Source: Acinetobacter tandoii DSM 14970 = CIP 107469 (GTDB lineage: Bacteria > Pseudomonadota > Gammaproteobacteria > Pseudomonadales > Moraxellaceae). From it: a stretch of 64,000 bases of DNA. Shown here in pieces: positions 8,081 through 18,444 of the stretch. The translations under genes and the position numbers were made by a program. The stretch is taken from positions 201,372 to 265,371 of the forward strand of contig NZ_KE007360.1 of NCBI RefSeq assembly GCF_000400735.1. The letters are read 5' to 3'. Positions within the stretch are counted from its first letter, which is position 1, and each line of letters begins with the position of its first letter. A model generated the notes under the pieces. It saw only the letters and a list, made by a program, of their open reading frames with translations, was not told where the DNA came from and did not search any database.

Positions 8081-9691
8081 ATGTCTCATCAATCAGAATT
8101 AATTAGCCAAGATATTTTGGCTTACTTAAAACAGCATGAACAAAAAGACTTATTACGCTTTTTGACGTGCGGTAACGTCGATGATGGTAAAAGTACTTTA
8201 ATTGGACGTTTGTTATATGATTCAAAATTGATCTACGAAGATCAATTACAAGCTGTGACCCGCGACAGTAAAAAAGTCGGTACAACAGGCGATGCACCTG
8301 ACCTTGCGTTATTGGTAGATGGCCTGCAAGCAGAACGTGAACAGGGTATTACCATTGATGTCGCTTATCGTTATTTCTCAACCGAAAAACGTAAGTTCAT
8401 TATCGCTGACACCCCAGGGCATGAGCAATATACGCGTAACATGGCAACAGGCGCTTCTACTGCTGACCTTGCAATCATTTTGATTGATGCGCGTTATGGC
8501 GTACAAACTCAAACACGCCGTCATACGTACATCGCAAGCTTGTTGGGTATTAAAAACATTGTTGTTGCAATTAACAAAATGGACTTGGTGGAATTCTCTG
8601 AAACTCGTTTTGGCGAAATCCAAGAAGAATACCAACAGTTTGTGAGCCAGTTAGATCGTAAGCCAAGCAATATTCTGTTTGTGCCAATTTCGGCTTTAAA
8701 TGGCGATAACGTGGTTAATCCATCTGCAAATACGCCATGGTATCAAGGTCAAACCTTGATGAGCATCTTGGAATCTGTAGAAATTACCCGTGATTCAAGC
8801 AAGAGTGAATTCCGTTTCCCTGTGCAGTATGTCAACCGTCCAAACCTCGACTTCCGTGGTTTCTGCGGAACAATCGCACTGGGTGAAGTACATGTTGGCG
8901 ATGAAATTGTGGCGTTACCTTCAGGTAAAAAGTCGACAGTTAAAGAAATCGTGACTTATGACGGTAACTTGGAGCATGCGATTGCTGGTCAGGCTGTTAC
9001 TTTAACCTTAAACGATGAAATTGATATTTCACGTGGTAACGTGCTGGTAAAAGCAGGTGAAGAGCCTTCTTTATCACGTAGTGTCCGCGCAACTGTGGTT
9101 TGGATGAATGACCAACCGCTTGTAAAAGGTAAGTTGTATAACGTTAAGATTGGTACGCAAACAGTTCCAGCCAAAGTAACGGCAATTAACTACCGCGTGA
9201 ATGTAAATACACTTGAGCATACCCAAGTTGAACAGTTAGAGCTAAATGCAATTGCAGACTTAACCGTTGAATTTGATGCGCCAGTCGTATTTGACCGTTA
9301 TCAAGACAGCCGTTATACAGGTTCATTTATCTTTATTGACCGTTTAAGCAATGTGACGGTTGGTGCGGGTATGGTTGAAGCCGCGGTTGAATGGACTGCA
9401 CATGCGAACCCTGTTTCTGCTGAAGATCGTGCTGCACGTTTAGGTCAAAAACCTGCGGCAGTCACTGTAACAGCAAAAGCACTTGAGCAAGCACAAGTGT
9501 TAGAAAGCTTGTTGATTCAACAAGGTGTGGTAGCAATTGCGAAAGCAGGTTTAAGTGCTGAGCAAGTAGCTTTGTTACGTGAAACAGGTGTTGTGGTAAT
9601 TACTGACCTTGCGGATGCAACCGATGTAAGTTTTACTGCTGAACAAGCGGAAGAGCTTGCAGAACAAATTGTGAAATTGGTTCGTCTGTAA
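8081..9691 (+). CDS. cysN: Sulfate adenylyltransferase subunit 1 with a degenerate C-terminal extension
   Basis: GTPase subunit of ATP sulfurylase; GTP hydrolysis drives APS formation by CysD. The G1 motif GNVDDGKS, G3 DTPGHEQY and G4 NKMD are intact, followed by EF-Tu-like barrels (to about residue 440). E. coli CysN is 475 residues; this one is 536. From about residue 441 the extra part reads like an APS-kinase (CysC) domain that has lost its P-loop: the linker [17 protein letters not shown] resembles the CysN-CysC junction of fused proteins, but no GxSGxGKST follows. A separate kinase would then be needed; none lies in the window. Operon partner of cysD; terminator downstream. Confidence 0.95.
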   Translation: MSHQSELISQDILAYLKQHEQKDLLRFLTCGNVDDGKSTLIGRLLYDSKLIYEDQLQAVTRDSKKVGTTGDAPDLALLVDGLQAEREQGITIDVAYRYFSTEKRKFIIADTPGHEQYTRNMATGASTADLAIILIDARYGVQTQTRRHTYIASLLGIKNIVVAINKMDLVEFSETRFGEIQEEYQQFVSQLDRKPSNILFVPISALNGDNVVNPSANTPWYQGQTLMSILESVEITRDSSKSEFRFPVQYVNRPNLDFRGFCGTIALGEVHVGDEIVALPSGKKSTVKEIVTYDGNLEHAIAGQAVTLTLNDEIDISRGNVLVKAGEEPSLSRSVRATVVWMNDQPLVKGKLYNVKIGTQTVPAKVTAINYRVNVNTLEHTQVEQLELNAIADLTVEFDAPVVFDRYQDSRYTGSFIFIDRLSNVTVGAGMVEAAVEWTAHANPVSAEDRAARLGQKPAAVTVTAKALEQAQVLESLLIQQGVVAIAKAGLSAEQVALLRETGVVVITDLADATDVSFTAEQAEELAEQIVKLVRL

Positions 9692-9708
9692 TAGATTGAA
9701 TTAATTTA

Positions 9709-9738
9709 GAAAAACCCACCTTAAGGTGGGTTTTTTTT
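9709..9738. terminator. Bidirectional terminator between cysN and tehB
   Basis: Perfect stem AAAACCCACCTT/AAGGTGGGTTTT flanked by A and T runs, serving cysN on the plus strand and tehB on the minus strand. Confidence 0.9.
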
Positions 9739-9760
9739 ATTGCCTATAGATATCTGTAAA

Positions 9761-10624
9761 CTAGACTTTTTGAGCAAAGAGCGTGGCAAAGCGCTGTTTA
9801 ATTCGGTGGCCTTGTTCATCAGTACGATGTAACTCACCGACATTTTCATTGTATTTTAGAATTTTCCAACCTTGATATAAGGTTTTCAGTTCACCAGATT
9901 TGAAGCTGAAAGGAAAATCAGCTTGTACTGGATAATCTTCACTATCCATCGCACAGACAATCAAGTTATATCCACCTGATTTAGTAGCTTGTTGCATTTG
10001 GAGAATGAGCGGTGGAACGGTACTGGCTAGCAAGAACATCATCACGACAGTGCAATAGATGAAATCATATTGCTTTTCAATCTGTTGATTTAGATTCAAA
10101 TCTCGCAGTTGGATATGAATATTGGTAATTTGTTCGGCCTGAATGATTTGTTCAAGGCGTTGTAAGCTTTGTGTATTTACATCCCAAGCATCGACCTCAA
10201 AGCCTTGTTGACTTAAGAATAGGGCATTACGACCTGAACCACAGCCCACATCTAGTGCCTTTCCACCTTGTAAATAAGGCTGTGCAGCTAAAATTTCGGA
10301 ATGGGTGGGAGTGAGCTGATATTTCTGTGTAAACAATTGATCGGATTGGCAATGGAAGCTGAGCTGGCATTCAATATCATCACTAAATGCCACAATACGA
10401 TGCCAAGCCTGAGGTTCAACCAAAGGGGGTTGCTCGGTCACGCTAAAATGATGATTTGAGATGATCTCACCCTGTTCGGTTAGCATGGCAAAGTCGAGTT
10501 CACCTTTTAAAATATGCAGTTTTGCCCATGTCCCTTGTTTGGTATTGTGAGCTTGCTGAAAAGCGGAGGGAATGCTGTCGTGCTTCCAAACAGGAAGGGT
10601 TTTATAACAAACGAGAGATTGCAT
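9761..10624 (-). CDS. tehB: TehB-type SAM-dependent methyltransferase (tellurite resistance family)
   Basis: The 287-residue product aligns along its length with Haemophilus influenzae TehB as I remember it. An N-terminal cupin-like DUF1971 domain (CYKTLPVWKHDSIP, TKQGTWAKL, VEPQAWHRI) is followed by a class I methyltransferase domain with the SAM motif ALDVGCGSGRNALFL and the terminal GELHRTDEQGHRIKQRFATL. The family is linked to tellurite and oxidant tolerance; the natural methyl acceptor is unknown. Cytoplasmic, single gene, convergent with cysN and sharing its terminator. Confidence 0.9.
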   Translation of the reverse strand: MQSLVCYKTLPVWKHDSIPSAFQQAHNTKQGTWAKLHILKGELDFAMLTEQGEIISNHHFSVTEQPPLVEPQAWHRIVAFSDDIECQLSFHCQSDQLFTQKYQLTPTHSEILAAQPYLQGGKALDVGCGSGRNALFLSQQGFEVDAWDVNTQSLQRLEQIIQAEQITNIHIQLRDLNLNQQIEKQYDFIYCTVVMMFLLASTVPPLILQMQQATKSGGYNLIVCAMDSEDYPVQADFPFSFKSGELKTLYQGWKILKYNENVGELHRTDEQGHRIKQRFATLFAQKV

Positions 10625-10716
10625 ATGGATATCCTGTGATTGGGTGCTTCATCTCAGCTAGAAAGAGGTTTTATTCATTCATATTCTTTATTTGATATTA
10701 GCCTGATTCGATGACA

Positions 10717-10749
10717 AATAAAAACAGCGACCGAAGTCGCTGTTTTAAA
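10717..10749 (-). terminator. Intrinsic terminator of the Tim44-domain gene
   Basis: Nine-base stem AACAGCGAC/GTCGCTGTT around CGAA, with a T run on the minus strand, just after the stop of the minus-strand gene. Confidence 0.85.
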
Positions 10750-10761
10750 ATGTTTCAATGA

Positions 10762-11736
10762 TTAAGCTTGTTGAATACCCGCAACCAACCAGTCTTGGTT
10801 AGAACCCGCAGGTTTAACAAAATGCCAGATTTCAGCAAATGGCTGCGGCAAACTGTTCAGGTCTTCACTGACTGTACCTGTAAAGCGAACACTCACTACA
10901 TATTGACCATTTTCAGTCGCAGAATCCGTCACCATGGCATTCAGGTTAGAGAACTCAGCAACATCTTGATCGCGGTTCGCCATAATGTCGTTATACATCG
11001 ACTGGTATAAGTCAGGCGTTAAATAACGACGAATTTCTTCAATGTTACTGGCAGTATTCATTGATTGAATATGGTTAAAGCGTTGGCGTGCAATACGTAA
11101 GAAAGCGGCTGGCTCTGTACCATCAGGAAGTTGATTGCCACTGTTGGTATAGGCAGCACCGAATGGCGCGTTATTCACAGGTGCTTGAGTTGCTGCACCG
11201 CCACCTACAGATTGACCAAAAATATTGGTATTGTCCGTTGATGTGCGCGGTGCCGCAGGTGTTTGACCAAATGACGATGCAGTTTGACCGCCATTATTTG
11301 GTGCATATGGATTAGTGGATGTTAATTTTTTTTTTGCGCCCATCTTGCGGAAAATGAAGAAGGCAACAGCAGCAGCGAGAAGGATCCAGATCCAACCTGG
11401 AATTCCGCCTTTCTCTTCTTGAGCAGCTTCAGCATGGCTAGCTGGACGGTCATCTGCAAGCGCATTTGCAGCCACTGCACCTACGGCAGCACCAGCAACA
11501 CCCGCAGCAACCATACTACCTACACCTGGACCAGATTTTTGTGGTGCAGTTGCAGGGGCAACAGGTTGTTGAGCAGGTGTAGCTTGACGAGGTTGTTGAT
11601 AAGACTGAGTTGGTGTGGCAGAACGGCTCATGCCATGACTCTTACCACCACCTGCACGTTTCGCTTCTGCCAAAGGTGCTACCAATAACGTCGCTGCTAA
11701 AATACCTGCAACTAAACTACGCTGTCGAACTTCCAT
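10762..11736 (-). CDS. Tim44-like domain membrane protein
   Basis: Begins with a signal-like hydrophobic segment (LVAGILAATLLVAPLAEA). A low-complexity Gln/Pro/Ala/Thr stretch follows, then an Ala/Gly-rich hydrophobic patch (about 72-92), a clear transmembrane helix (IPGWIWILLAAAVAFFIF, about 112-130), a Gly/Asn/Thr-rich linker, and a C-terminal Tim44-like domain from about residue 205 (PAAFLRIARQRFNHIQ to the end). Such bacterial proteins are membrane-anchored; their role is not settled. The repetitive linkers make it hard to align outside the last 120 residues. Its own terminator lies downstream; radA upstream is separated by 125 bases. Confidence 0.8.
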   Translation of the reverse strand: MEVRQRSLVAGILAATLLVAPLAEAKRAGGGKSHGMSRSATPTQSYQQPRQATPAQQPVAPATAPQKSGPGVGSMVAAGVAGAAVGAVAANALADDRPASHAEAAQEEKGGIPGWIWILLAAAVAFFIFRKMGAKKKLTSTNPYAPNNGGQTASSFGQTPAAPRTSTDNTNIFGQSVGGGAATQAPVNNAPFGAAYTNSGNQLPDGTEPAAFLRIARQRFNHIQSMNTASNIEEIRRYLTPDLYQSMYNDIMANRDQDVAEFSNLNAMVTDSATENGQYVVSVRFTGTVSEDLNSLPQPFAEIWHFVKPAGSNQDWLVAGIQQA

Positions 11737-11861
11737 TCAATTTTCCTATAAAAAATGATAAATAGCCCTGTATTTATGCAGGCATTTGTCAATTTTTTCA
11801 ATAAGAAAAAGCAATTTTTTTGTTTAATTTTGCACAGTTAATTTTTAACACTCACCTTAGA

Positions 11862-13244
11862 TCATTCAGAAAGATTCATAGCTTCGGTTAATGCTTCATG
11901 TAATCGTGCTACTGCAATAATTTGCACGCCTGCAATGGCTTTCTGTGGCGCATTGGCACGTGGCACAATGATGTATTTAAAACCATGTTTAATGGCTTCT
12001 TTTAAACGTTCTTGACCATTCGGTACAGGACGAATTTCGCCAGATAATCCAACTTCGCCAAAAACTGCTAATTGCTGGGGTAATGCTTTACCTCTTAAAC
12101 TGGAAGCGCACGCCAGTAGTACAGCCAAGTCCGAACCAGTTTCAGTAATTTTTAAACCACCGACGACATTAACGTATACATCTTGTCCAGAGGTTTGTAC
12201 ACCACCATGACGGTGCATGACTGCAAGCAACATGTTTAGGCGGTTTTGTTCTAAGCCTAAGGCAACGCGACGTGGTTGTCCGTGTGCATCATCCACCAAA
12301 GCTTGCACTTCGACTAAAAGTGGGCGTGTACCTTCACGGCTAATCATCACAATTGAACCTGGAATGGCTTCATCGTAGCGACTTAAGAAAATTGCTGAAG
12401 GATTGGCGACTTCACGTAAGCCTTTATCGGTCATACCAAACACGCCCAGCTCATTGACTGCACCAAAACGGTTTTTTACTGCGCGAATCATACGATAACG
12501 TGAGTCAGATTGACCTTCAAAATACAGTACGCAGTCAACCATGTGTTCAAGTACACGTGGTCCTGCCAAAGCACCTTCTTTGGTCACATGACCCACAATA
12601 AACAGTGCAGTACCACTATTTTTGGCAAAACGAGTCAGTAATGCGGCAGACTCTCGAATTTGCGAAACGCCACCCGGTGCAGATTGTAAAGTTTCTGTGT
12701 AAAGGGTTTGAATGGAATCGAGAATTGCAACGGCAGGGCGTTCTTGTGCCAAAACTTCACAAATACGTTCCACACAAGTTTCTGCCATCACTTTGAGCTG
12801 ATCTGTTGGTAAGTCTAAACGTTGTGCCCGTAGTGCAACTTGAGAGAGGGATTCTTCGCCTGTGACATAGAGTGCGGAACTTCTGGCTGCTGCCATATAA
12901 GTTGCTGTCTGTAAGAGAATGGTTGATTTACCAATACCAGGGTCACCGCCAATCAATACCACAGAACCAGTAACTAAACCCCCACCCAGTACGCGGTCAA
13001 ACTCGCCAATACCTGTTGCAAGACGCGTTTCATGCGAAACTGAGACCTGATTTAAAGTGGTGATATTTGCTGCTTGTCCTGCGTAGCCTCCGCCCATTTT
13101 AGGTTGGGCACGATGTGTCACCGCAGGTTCAATGCGAACTTCAACCAGACTATTCCATTCGCCACACTCAACACATTGTCCAGCCCATTTTGAATGGTCT
13201 GCACCACATTGCTCACAGCGATATACGGTTTTAATTTTTGCCAT
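11862..13244 (-). CDS. radA: DNA repair protein RadA
   Basis: RecA-related ATPase that promotes branch migration of recombination intermediates; in competent bacteria it also acts in transformation. It has the N-terminal four-cysteine zinc finger (CEQCG and CVECGEW), Walker A GGDPGIGKST, the RadA-specific KNRFG motif, and a C-terminal Lon-like domain (VNVVGGLKITETGSDLAVLL). The 460-residue length is typical. No obvious terminator follows before the Tim44-domain gene, so read-through is possible. A competence gene, comEC, lies 30 kb away in this window. Confidence 0.97.
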   Translation of the reverse strand: MAKIKTVYRCEQCGADHSKWAGQCVECGEWNSLVEVRIEPAVTHRAQPKMGGGYAGQAANITTLNQVSVSHETRLATGIGEFDRVLGGGLVTGSVVLIGGDPGIGKSTILLQTATYMAAARSSALYVTGEESLSQVALRAQRLDLPTDQLKVMAETCVERICEVLAQERPAVAILDSIQTLYTETLQSAPGGVSQIRESAALLTRFAKNSGTALFIVGHVTKEGALAGPRVLEHMVDCVLYFEGQSDSRYRMIRAVKNRFGAVNELGVFGMTDKGLREVANPSAIFLSRYDEAIPGSIVMISREGTRPLLVEVQALVDDAHGQPRRVALGLEQNRLNMLLAVMHRHGGVQTSGQDVYVNVVGGLKITETGSDLAVLLACASSLRGKALPQQLAVFGEVGLSGEIRPVPNGQERLKEAIKHGFKYIIVPRANAPQKAIAGVQIIAVARLHEALTEAMNLSE

Positions 13245-13594
13245 AAATAAAATTGAAAATAATCTGTAAATTAGATAAAAGTAATAGTTACGAAAACAAT
13301 TAAATACAGTGAATGCAATTCTTAAGGAATAAGAAGTGTCGCTGTTTATCGTAATTACTGGTTAAAGGGAATTGCTCAGAAAAATAACATGATATAAGAC
13401 TTTTACAAGTAAGAAACAGTGTGTTTTGAGTCAAGTGATTTGTTCAGTTCACTTTTTCCATGGAAGGAGTTTGAGCGTTTGGTTGTTTCTTGTCATGACA
13501 CAGCAGTTTGATGGCATAGATATTGCTCATGCTCAAACAAATGAAAATAAAGCAATTGCAACATTTTCAAATTATATAAAAAAGGTTGATGTCT
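13245..13594. other. Divergent intergenic region between radA and the AGCS carrier
   Basis: About 350 AT-rich bases that should hold promoters for both flanking genes. A short open frame at 13426-13617 has no ribosome binding site and overlaps the downstream gene; I do not regard it as coding. No repeat or operator stands out. Confidence 0.5.
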
Positions 13595-15094
13595 ATGAGT
13601 GCAGCAGAAATTGTTGATTGGGTAAATAGTATTATTTGGAGCAAGGCTCTTATTTATTTGTGTTTGGGAGCAGGTTTATTTTTCTCTATTCTGACGCGCT
13701 TTGTTCAAGTTCGTCAAATGAAAGAGATGGCAAGATTATTAATACATGGTGGTTCTTCAGAACAAGGGATTTCTTCATTTCAAGCATTAGCCGTATCACT
13801 TTCGGGGCGTGTAGGTGTTGGTAATATTGCAGGGGTAGCAGCAGCAATTGGTTTTGGTGGTCCGGGCGCAGTATTTTGGATGTGGCTTGTGGCTTTCTTA
13901 GGGGCAAGTACAGCTTACGTAGAATCTACTTTAGGTCAAATTTATAAGGTGGAATACCAAGGTCAGTACCGTGGTGGACCTGCATTTTATTTTGATAAAG
14001 GTTTAGGGCAACGTTGGTTGGGGGTGGTATTTGCGGTTGCCGCAATTGTATCTTGTGGTTTGTTCCTGCCAGGTATTCAAGCCAATGCGGTGGGGAATGC
14101 CTTTACGCAAATTACGGGTGAAGGTTCCATCGTCTTTGGTAATGTAGGTTCATTCAAATTAGTTGCTTTGGTTGTAATTTTATCTTTGTTGGCCATCATT
14201 ATTTTTGGTGGTATTAAACGTATTGCACGTTTTGCAGAGTTTGTCGTTCCATTTATGGCGTTGGGCTATATTTTAATGGCCCTCGTCATTGTGGTCATTA
14301 ATATTCACGAATTGCCACGTGTGCTGCAACTTATTTTTGACGATGCGTTTAGCCCTATGGCAGGACTGGGTGCTGCCATTGGTTGGGGTGTTAAACGTGG
14401 TGTGTATTCAAATGAAGCAGGTCAGGGGACTGGACCGCATGCAGCGGCAGCCGCAGAAGTACAACATCCAGCGCAACAAGGTTTTGTACAAGCTTTCTCA
14501 ATTTATGTTGATACGCTATTTGTTTGTTCTGCTACAGCCTTCATGATTTTAATTACAGGTATGTATAACGTACAAGGCACATTAGAAGCAGGACAATTTA
14601 TTGTTCAAAATGTTGCAGGTACTGTCGAAATTGGTTCGCCAGCATTTACCCAAATGGCGGTGAGCACTGTATTTGGTGGTTTTGGACAAATTTTTGTTGC
14701 CTTGGCGGTATTCTTCTTCGCATTTACCACAATTGTTGCTTATTACTATATTGCAGAAACCAACATCACTTATTTGAGTTATATCACGCAATCTCCATCG
14801 TTATTGTTCGTTACGAAATGTTTTATCATGATTTCTGTCGCTTACGGTGTAATTAGTGCAACAGGTTATATCTGGGGAATTGGTGATATCGGTGTGGGTT
14901 TAATGGCATGGATTAATATTGTGGGTATTATTGTGACCTACTTTGTATGGAAACCAACCATCAAAGCATTGAAAGATTATGAGCAGCAACAAAAAGCAGG
15001 AGTAACAGAATATACCTTTGATCCTGTAAAACTTGGGATTCGTAATGCAACTTATTGGGAAGAACGCTTAAAGAAACAACAGAATAATCAATAA
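13595..15094 (+). CDS. Sodium/alanine (glycine) symporter, AGCS family
   Basis: Inner-membrane carrier that imports alanine or glycine with a cation. The AGCS signatures GRVGVGNIAGVAAAIGFGGPG and YRGGPAFYFDKGLG are present, and about ten hydrophobic helices are visible. Of the clustered starts, ATG 13595 (MSAAEIVDW) is preferred because AAAGG ends nine bases upstream; ATG 13589 is too close. This gives 499 residues. It stands alone, with a terminator after it, immediately upstream of cycA, another alanine/glycine transporter. Confidence 0.9.
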   Translation: MSAAEIVDWVNSIIWSKALIYLCLGAGLFFSILTRFVQVRQMKEMARLLIHGGSSEQGISSFQALAVSLSGRVGVGNIAGVAAAIGFGGPGAVFWMWLVAFLGASTAYVESTLGQIYKVEYQGQYRGGPAFYFDKGLGQRWLGVVFAVAAIVSCGLFLPGIQANAVGNAFTQITGEGSIVFGNVGSFKLVALVVILSLLAIIIFGGIKRIARFAEFVVPFMALGYILMALVIVVINIHELPRVLQLIFDDAFSPMAGLGAAIGWGVKRGVYSNEAGQGTGPHAAAAAEVQHPAQQGFVQAFSIYVDTLFVCSATAFMILITGMYNVQGTLEAGQFIVQNVAGTVEIGSPAFTQMAVSTVFGGFGQIFVALAVFFFAFTTIVAYYYIAETNITYLSYITQSPSLLFVTKCFIMISVAYGVISATGYIWGIGDIGVGLMAWINIVGIIVTYFVWKPTIKALKDYEQQQKAGVTEYTFDPVKLGIRNATYWEERLKKQQNNQ

Positions 15095-15400
15095 AGTAAT
15101 TGAATGTTAGTGTGAAGTAGAACTTAAAAAGCAGTCACGGCGGCTGCTTTTTTTATTGAATGGTATAAGATTTATATGAACTGATGTGTCCAAAAGGTGC
15201 ATTGTATTGCATTGATGTAGTGCGTATTATCGGCCCCAATTGTATAAGGCTTGAATGCTGAACGATACAGATAGAGTTGTTTAGCTTAGATTGACCCAAA
15301 AACTTACATGGCGAAGGCGTGCTTAAAAATAGTGCAAATGTGTAATTTGGATTAATTTGGTTAAAAAATCTTAAAGGATTAATAGAGAGTTTTTATAGCG
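15095..15400. other. Intergenic region upstream of cycA
   Basis: Holds the terminator of the AGCS gene at its start and presumably the cycA promoter. A near-direct repeat (TGCATTGTATTGCATTG) lies near 15198-15214. No gene is seen. Confidence 0.4.
15125..15154 (+). terminator. Intrinsic terminator of the AGCS carrier gene
   Basis: Stem AAGCAGTC/GGCTGCTT (one T-G pair) around a short GC-rich loop, followed by seven T residues. Confidence 0.8.
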
Positions 15401-16804
15401 ATGTTAAATCAAAACACGAATGAGTCAGCTGCACAAGGCGAACTCCATCGTAGTTTGTCAAATCGACATCTACAACTAATTGCGATTGGTGGTGCAATTG
15501 GTACTGGTTTGTTCATGGGGTCGGGTAAAACCATTAGTTTGGCAGGCCCATCAATTTTATTTATTTACATGATCATTGGTTTAATGGTGTTTTTCGTAAT
15601 GCGCGCATTAGGAGAATTACTGTTATCTAACCTGAAATATAAGTCTTTTATTGACTTCTCGACAGACCTGATTGGTCCTTGGGCGGGTTATTTCGTAGGT
15701 TGGACCTATTGGTTGTGTTGGATCACCATTGGTATCGCGGACTTATCCGCCATTATTTATTATCTGCAATTCTTCAATAATGGAATACCGTTTAGTCCAG
15801 TTGAAGGAGCAATGATAAGTGTTGCTGCGATTATCTTCATTATGGGTTTGAACCTAATGACGGTGAAGCTGTTCGGTGAGCTTGAGTTTTGGTTTGCTTT
15901 GGTCAAAATCATTGCGATTGTGGTACTGATTGCGGTTGGTTTGTGGATGATTTTTACAGGCTTTACCTCAACAACAGGCGAAGTGGCATCGTTTACTCAT
16001 TTATGGGCAAATGGCGGAATGTTCCCGACAGGAATGGAAGGCTTCTTAGCAGGCTTCCAAATTGCAATTTTTGCCTTTGTCGGGGTAGAGTTGGTTGGGA
16101 CAACTGCGGCTGAAACCAAAGATCCTGAGCGCAACTTGCCTAAAGCAGTGAACTCTATTCCCATTCGTATTATCTTTTTCTACGTGTTGGCATTGGTCAT
16201 TGTGATGTCAGTGACACCATGGAACAGAATCAATCCAGAAGTTAGCCCTTTTGTGAATTTGTTCAGTCAGGCAGGTATTGCAGCCGCTGCGATTATTATG
16301 AACCTTGTGGTGTTATCGTCAGTGATGTCCTCTATGAACAGCGGAGTATTTTCGACTAGTCGTATGTTGTTTGGCTTATCACGTGAGAAGCAAGGACCAC
16401 AGGCTTTTGGTCATTTGAATAAGCGTGCAGTTCCTGCAAATGCTTTATATTTCTCTGCAATTTGTTTGTTGGGTGGGGCAGCCTTACAGTATTTCGTGCC
16501 AAATACGGTTGAAGCCTTTACTTTGGCAACGACGCTATCCACGATTCTGTTTATTTTGGTGTGGTTGATTATTTTGTGGAGCTATTTGGTTTACTACAAA
16601 ACACGCCCAGAGTTACATGCAAAATCGACCTTTAAATTGCCTGGTGGTCCTTTGACATGTTGGGTGGTGATTGTGTTCTTCATTGGCATGATTTACGTGT
16701 TGTCATTAGAGCCAGATACCATGAAGGCATTAATGGTCAGCCCAATTTGGCTTATTATTCTTGCGATTGGTTATTTCGGTTTCTATAAGCCAAAACATAA
16801 ATAA
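15401..16804 (+). CDS. cycA: D-serine/D-alanine/glycine transporter
   Basis: APC-superfamily permease of the inner membrane. It is close to E. coli CycA over the whole length: LSNRHLQLIAIGGAIGTGLF, GSGKTISLAGPSI, FAFVGVELVGTTAAETKDPE, NSIPIRIIFFYVLALV and SGVFSTSRMLFGL. Twelve hydrophobic helices are expected in its 467 residues. Substrates by homology are glycine, D-alanine, D-serine and D-cycloserine. ATG 15401 follows a weak GAGAG element. Flanked by terminators on both sides. Confidence 0.92.
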   Translation: MLNQNTNESAAQGELHRSLSNRHLQLIAIGGAIGTGLFMGSGKTISLAGPSILFIYMIIGLMVFFVMRALGELLLSNLKYKSFIDFSTDLIGPWAGYFVGWTYWLCWITIGIADLSAIIYYLQFFNNGIPFSPVEGAMISVAAIIFIMGLNLMTVKLFGELEFWFALVKIIAIVVLIAVGLWMIFTGFTSTTGEVASFTHLWANGGMFPTGMEGFLAGFQIAIFAFVGVELVGTTAAETKDPERNLPKAVNSIPIRIIFFYVLALVIVMSVTPWNRINPEVSPFVNLFSQAGIAAAAIIMNLVVLSSVMSSMNSGVFSTSRMLFGLSREKQGPQAFGHLNKRAVPANALYFSAICLLGGAALQYFVPNTVEAFTLATTLSTILFILVWLIILWSYLVYYKTRPELHAKSTFKLPGGPLTCWVVIVFFIGMIYVLSLEPDTMKALMVSPIWLIILAIGYFGFYKPKHK

Positions 16805-16819
16805 TCGTTGTCTATACAG

Positions 16820-16850
16820 AAAAACGTCAGTTTAGAACTGGCGTTTTTTT
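16820..16850 (+). terminator. Intrinsic terminator of cycA
   Basis: Stem AAACGTCAGTT/AACTGGCGTTT (one T-G pair), loop TAG, then seven T residues. Confidence 0.85.
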
Positions 16851-16937
16851 ATGTCTGGCGATAATCTCTAGCGTTTAATGCTTTGGTCAATGCGTTGATC
16901 GGGTTATACTTCGTTAAAATTTGAGATAGGTGGTCAG

Positions 16938-17162
16938 ATGCGTCACGTCATTTGCTGCATAAGTGTATTGGTGTTGGGTTCTTCATTAGTCGGTTGTGGT
17001 CAATCGGGGGCATTACAATTACCAAGCGATTCAAATTATGACAAACGTGCAAAATATTTGTTATATCCAAATGTAGCGCCTGCGCAAAAAACGGAGCAAG
17101 TTCCAACGGACCAATCCGCTGAACAACAGGCAACTACAGAATCAAAATCTTCTACTCCTTAA
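16938..17162 (+). CDS. lptM: LptM (YifL)-like small lipoprotein
   Basis: Seventy-four residues with a signal peptide and lipobox LVGC, followed by CGQSGALQLPSD, which matches the LptM pattern CG-x2-G-x-L-x-x-P (E. coli CGLKGPLYFP). In enterobacteria LptM assists oxidative maturation of the LPS translocon protein LptD. The rest is polar, Gln/Thr-rich and probably disordered. The location supports the call: yifL lies just upstream of dapF and xerC in E. coli, and here lysA is inserted 24 bases downstream. Function is by homology. Confidence 0.78.
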   Translation: MRHVICCISVLVLGSSLVGCGQSGALQLPSDSNYDKRAKYLLYPNVAPAQKTEQVPTDQSAEQQATTESKSSTP

Positions 17163-17186
17163 CTTGTCATTGAAAGGACATCTTCC

Positions 17187-18431
17187 ATGAGTTTTACCCG
17201 CATTAATGGGGTATTGCACGCAGAGCAGTGTTCCCTAGAACAGCTTGCGCAGCAATATGGCACGCCACTGTATGTGTATTCAAAAGCGACTTTTGAAAAA
17301 CATTATTTAGATATGGATCGTGCGTTTGATTTTATCGACCATCAAATTTGTTTTGCGGTAAAGTCTAACTCAAATATTGCGGTACTCAATGTCTTGGCAA
17401 AGTTAGGCTGTGGTTTCGATATCGTGACTGGCGGTGAGCTTGCTCGTGTATTGGCAGCAGGCGGCGATGCATCTAAAGTTGTCTTTTCAGGTTTAGGTAA
17501 AACTGAAGCAGATATTCAAAAGGCACTGGAAGTCGGGATTGCATGTTTTAACGTTGAGTCTCATGCCGAATTAGATCGTATTCAGAAAGTGGCAGCAACT
17601 TTAGGTAAAAAAGCGCCTATTTCTTTGCGTGTTAATCCAGATGTCGATGCAAAAACTCATCCTTATATTTCGACAGGATTAAAAGAAAACAAATTCGGTA
17701 TTCCTTCGGATGCGGTATTTGAAACCTATCAATATGCAGCCAGTCTACCGAACTTAGAGATTATAGGAATTGACTGTCATATTGGTTCACAACTGACTGA
17801 AACCAAACCGTTTGTCGATGCTTTAGCTCGTGTCATGCTCATGATTGAGCAACTGAAAGAGTTAGGCATTCAGTTGAAGCATATCGATATTGGTGGTGGT
17901 TTGGGCGTAACTTATAAAGATGAAGTCCCACCAACTGTAGAAGAATATGCCAATGCACTCAAACCAGCTTTAGAAAAGTTAGGGCTAAAAGTATATATGG
18001 AACCAGGTCGCAGTATTTCTGCCAATGCTGGCGTGTTACTGACTAAAGTGGATTTATTGAAACCGACCAATCACCGTAACTTTGCCATTATTGATGCGGC
18101 AATGAACGATTTAATTCGACCTGCTTTGTATGAAGCATGGATGGATATCCAACCTATTACGCCACGAGATGATGTCGAAACTTTACAATGGGATGTCGTG
18201 GGTGCAATTTGCGAAACAGGCGATTTCTTGGGTAAAGAGCGTGATTTAGCTCTCCGTGAAAACGATACACTTGCTGTCTTAGGTGCTGGTGCATACGGTT
18301 TTGTGATGAGCTCAAATTACAATACACGTGGTCGTGCGGCTGAAGTTATGGTAGACGGTTCGCACTCACATCTGATTCGTGAGCGTGAAACTATCGAATC
18401 ACTTTGGGAAAAAGAGCGTTTATTGCCTTAA
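17187..18431 (+). CDS. lysA: Diaminopimelate decarboxylase
   Basis: PLP enzyme that decarboxylates meso-diaminopimelate to lysine, the last step of lysine synthesis. CFAVKSNSN carries the PLP lysine, GGGLGV the phosphate-binding glycines, and ICETGDFLG the conserved active-site cysteine from the second protomer. It has 414 residues. GAAAGGA is present 14 bases before ATG 17187. It sits between lptM and dapF; DapF makes its substrate, so the pairing is functional as well as physical. Confidence 0.97.
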   Translation: MSFTRINGVLHAEQCSLEQLAQQYGTPLYVYSKATFEKHYLDMDRAFDFIDHQICFAVKSNSNIAVLNVLAKLGCGFDIVTGGELARVLAAGGDASKVVFSGLGKTEADIQKALEVGIACFNVESHAELDRIQKVAATLGKKAPISLRVNPDVDAKTHPYISTGLKENKFGIPSDAVFETYQYAASLPNLEIIGIDCHIGSQLTETKPFVDALARVMLMIEQLKELGIQLKHIDIGGGLGVTYKDEVPPTVEEYANALKPALEKLGLKVYMEPGRSISANAGVLLTKVDLLKPTNHRNFAIIDAAMNDLIRPALYEAWMDIQPITPRDDVETLQWDVVGAICETGDFLGKERDLALRENDTLAVLGAGAYGFVMSSNYNTRGRAAEVMVDGSHSHLIRERETIESLWEKERLLP

Positions 18432-18444
18432 GGAGTCACTAAAA

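Noticed and set aside
13426..13617. 63-codon frame upstream of the AGCS carrier
   Set aside because: No Shine-Dalgarno sequence, overlaps the carrier start, and its translation has no recognisable features.
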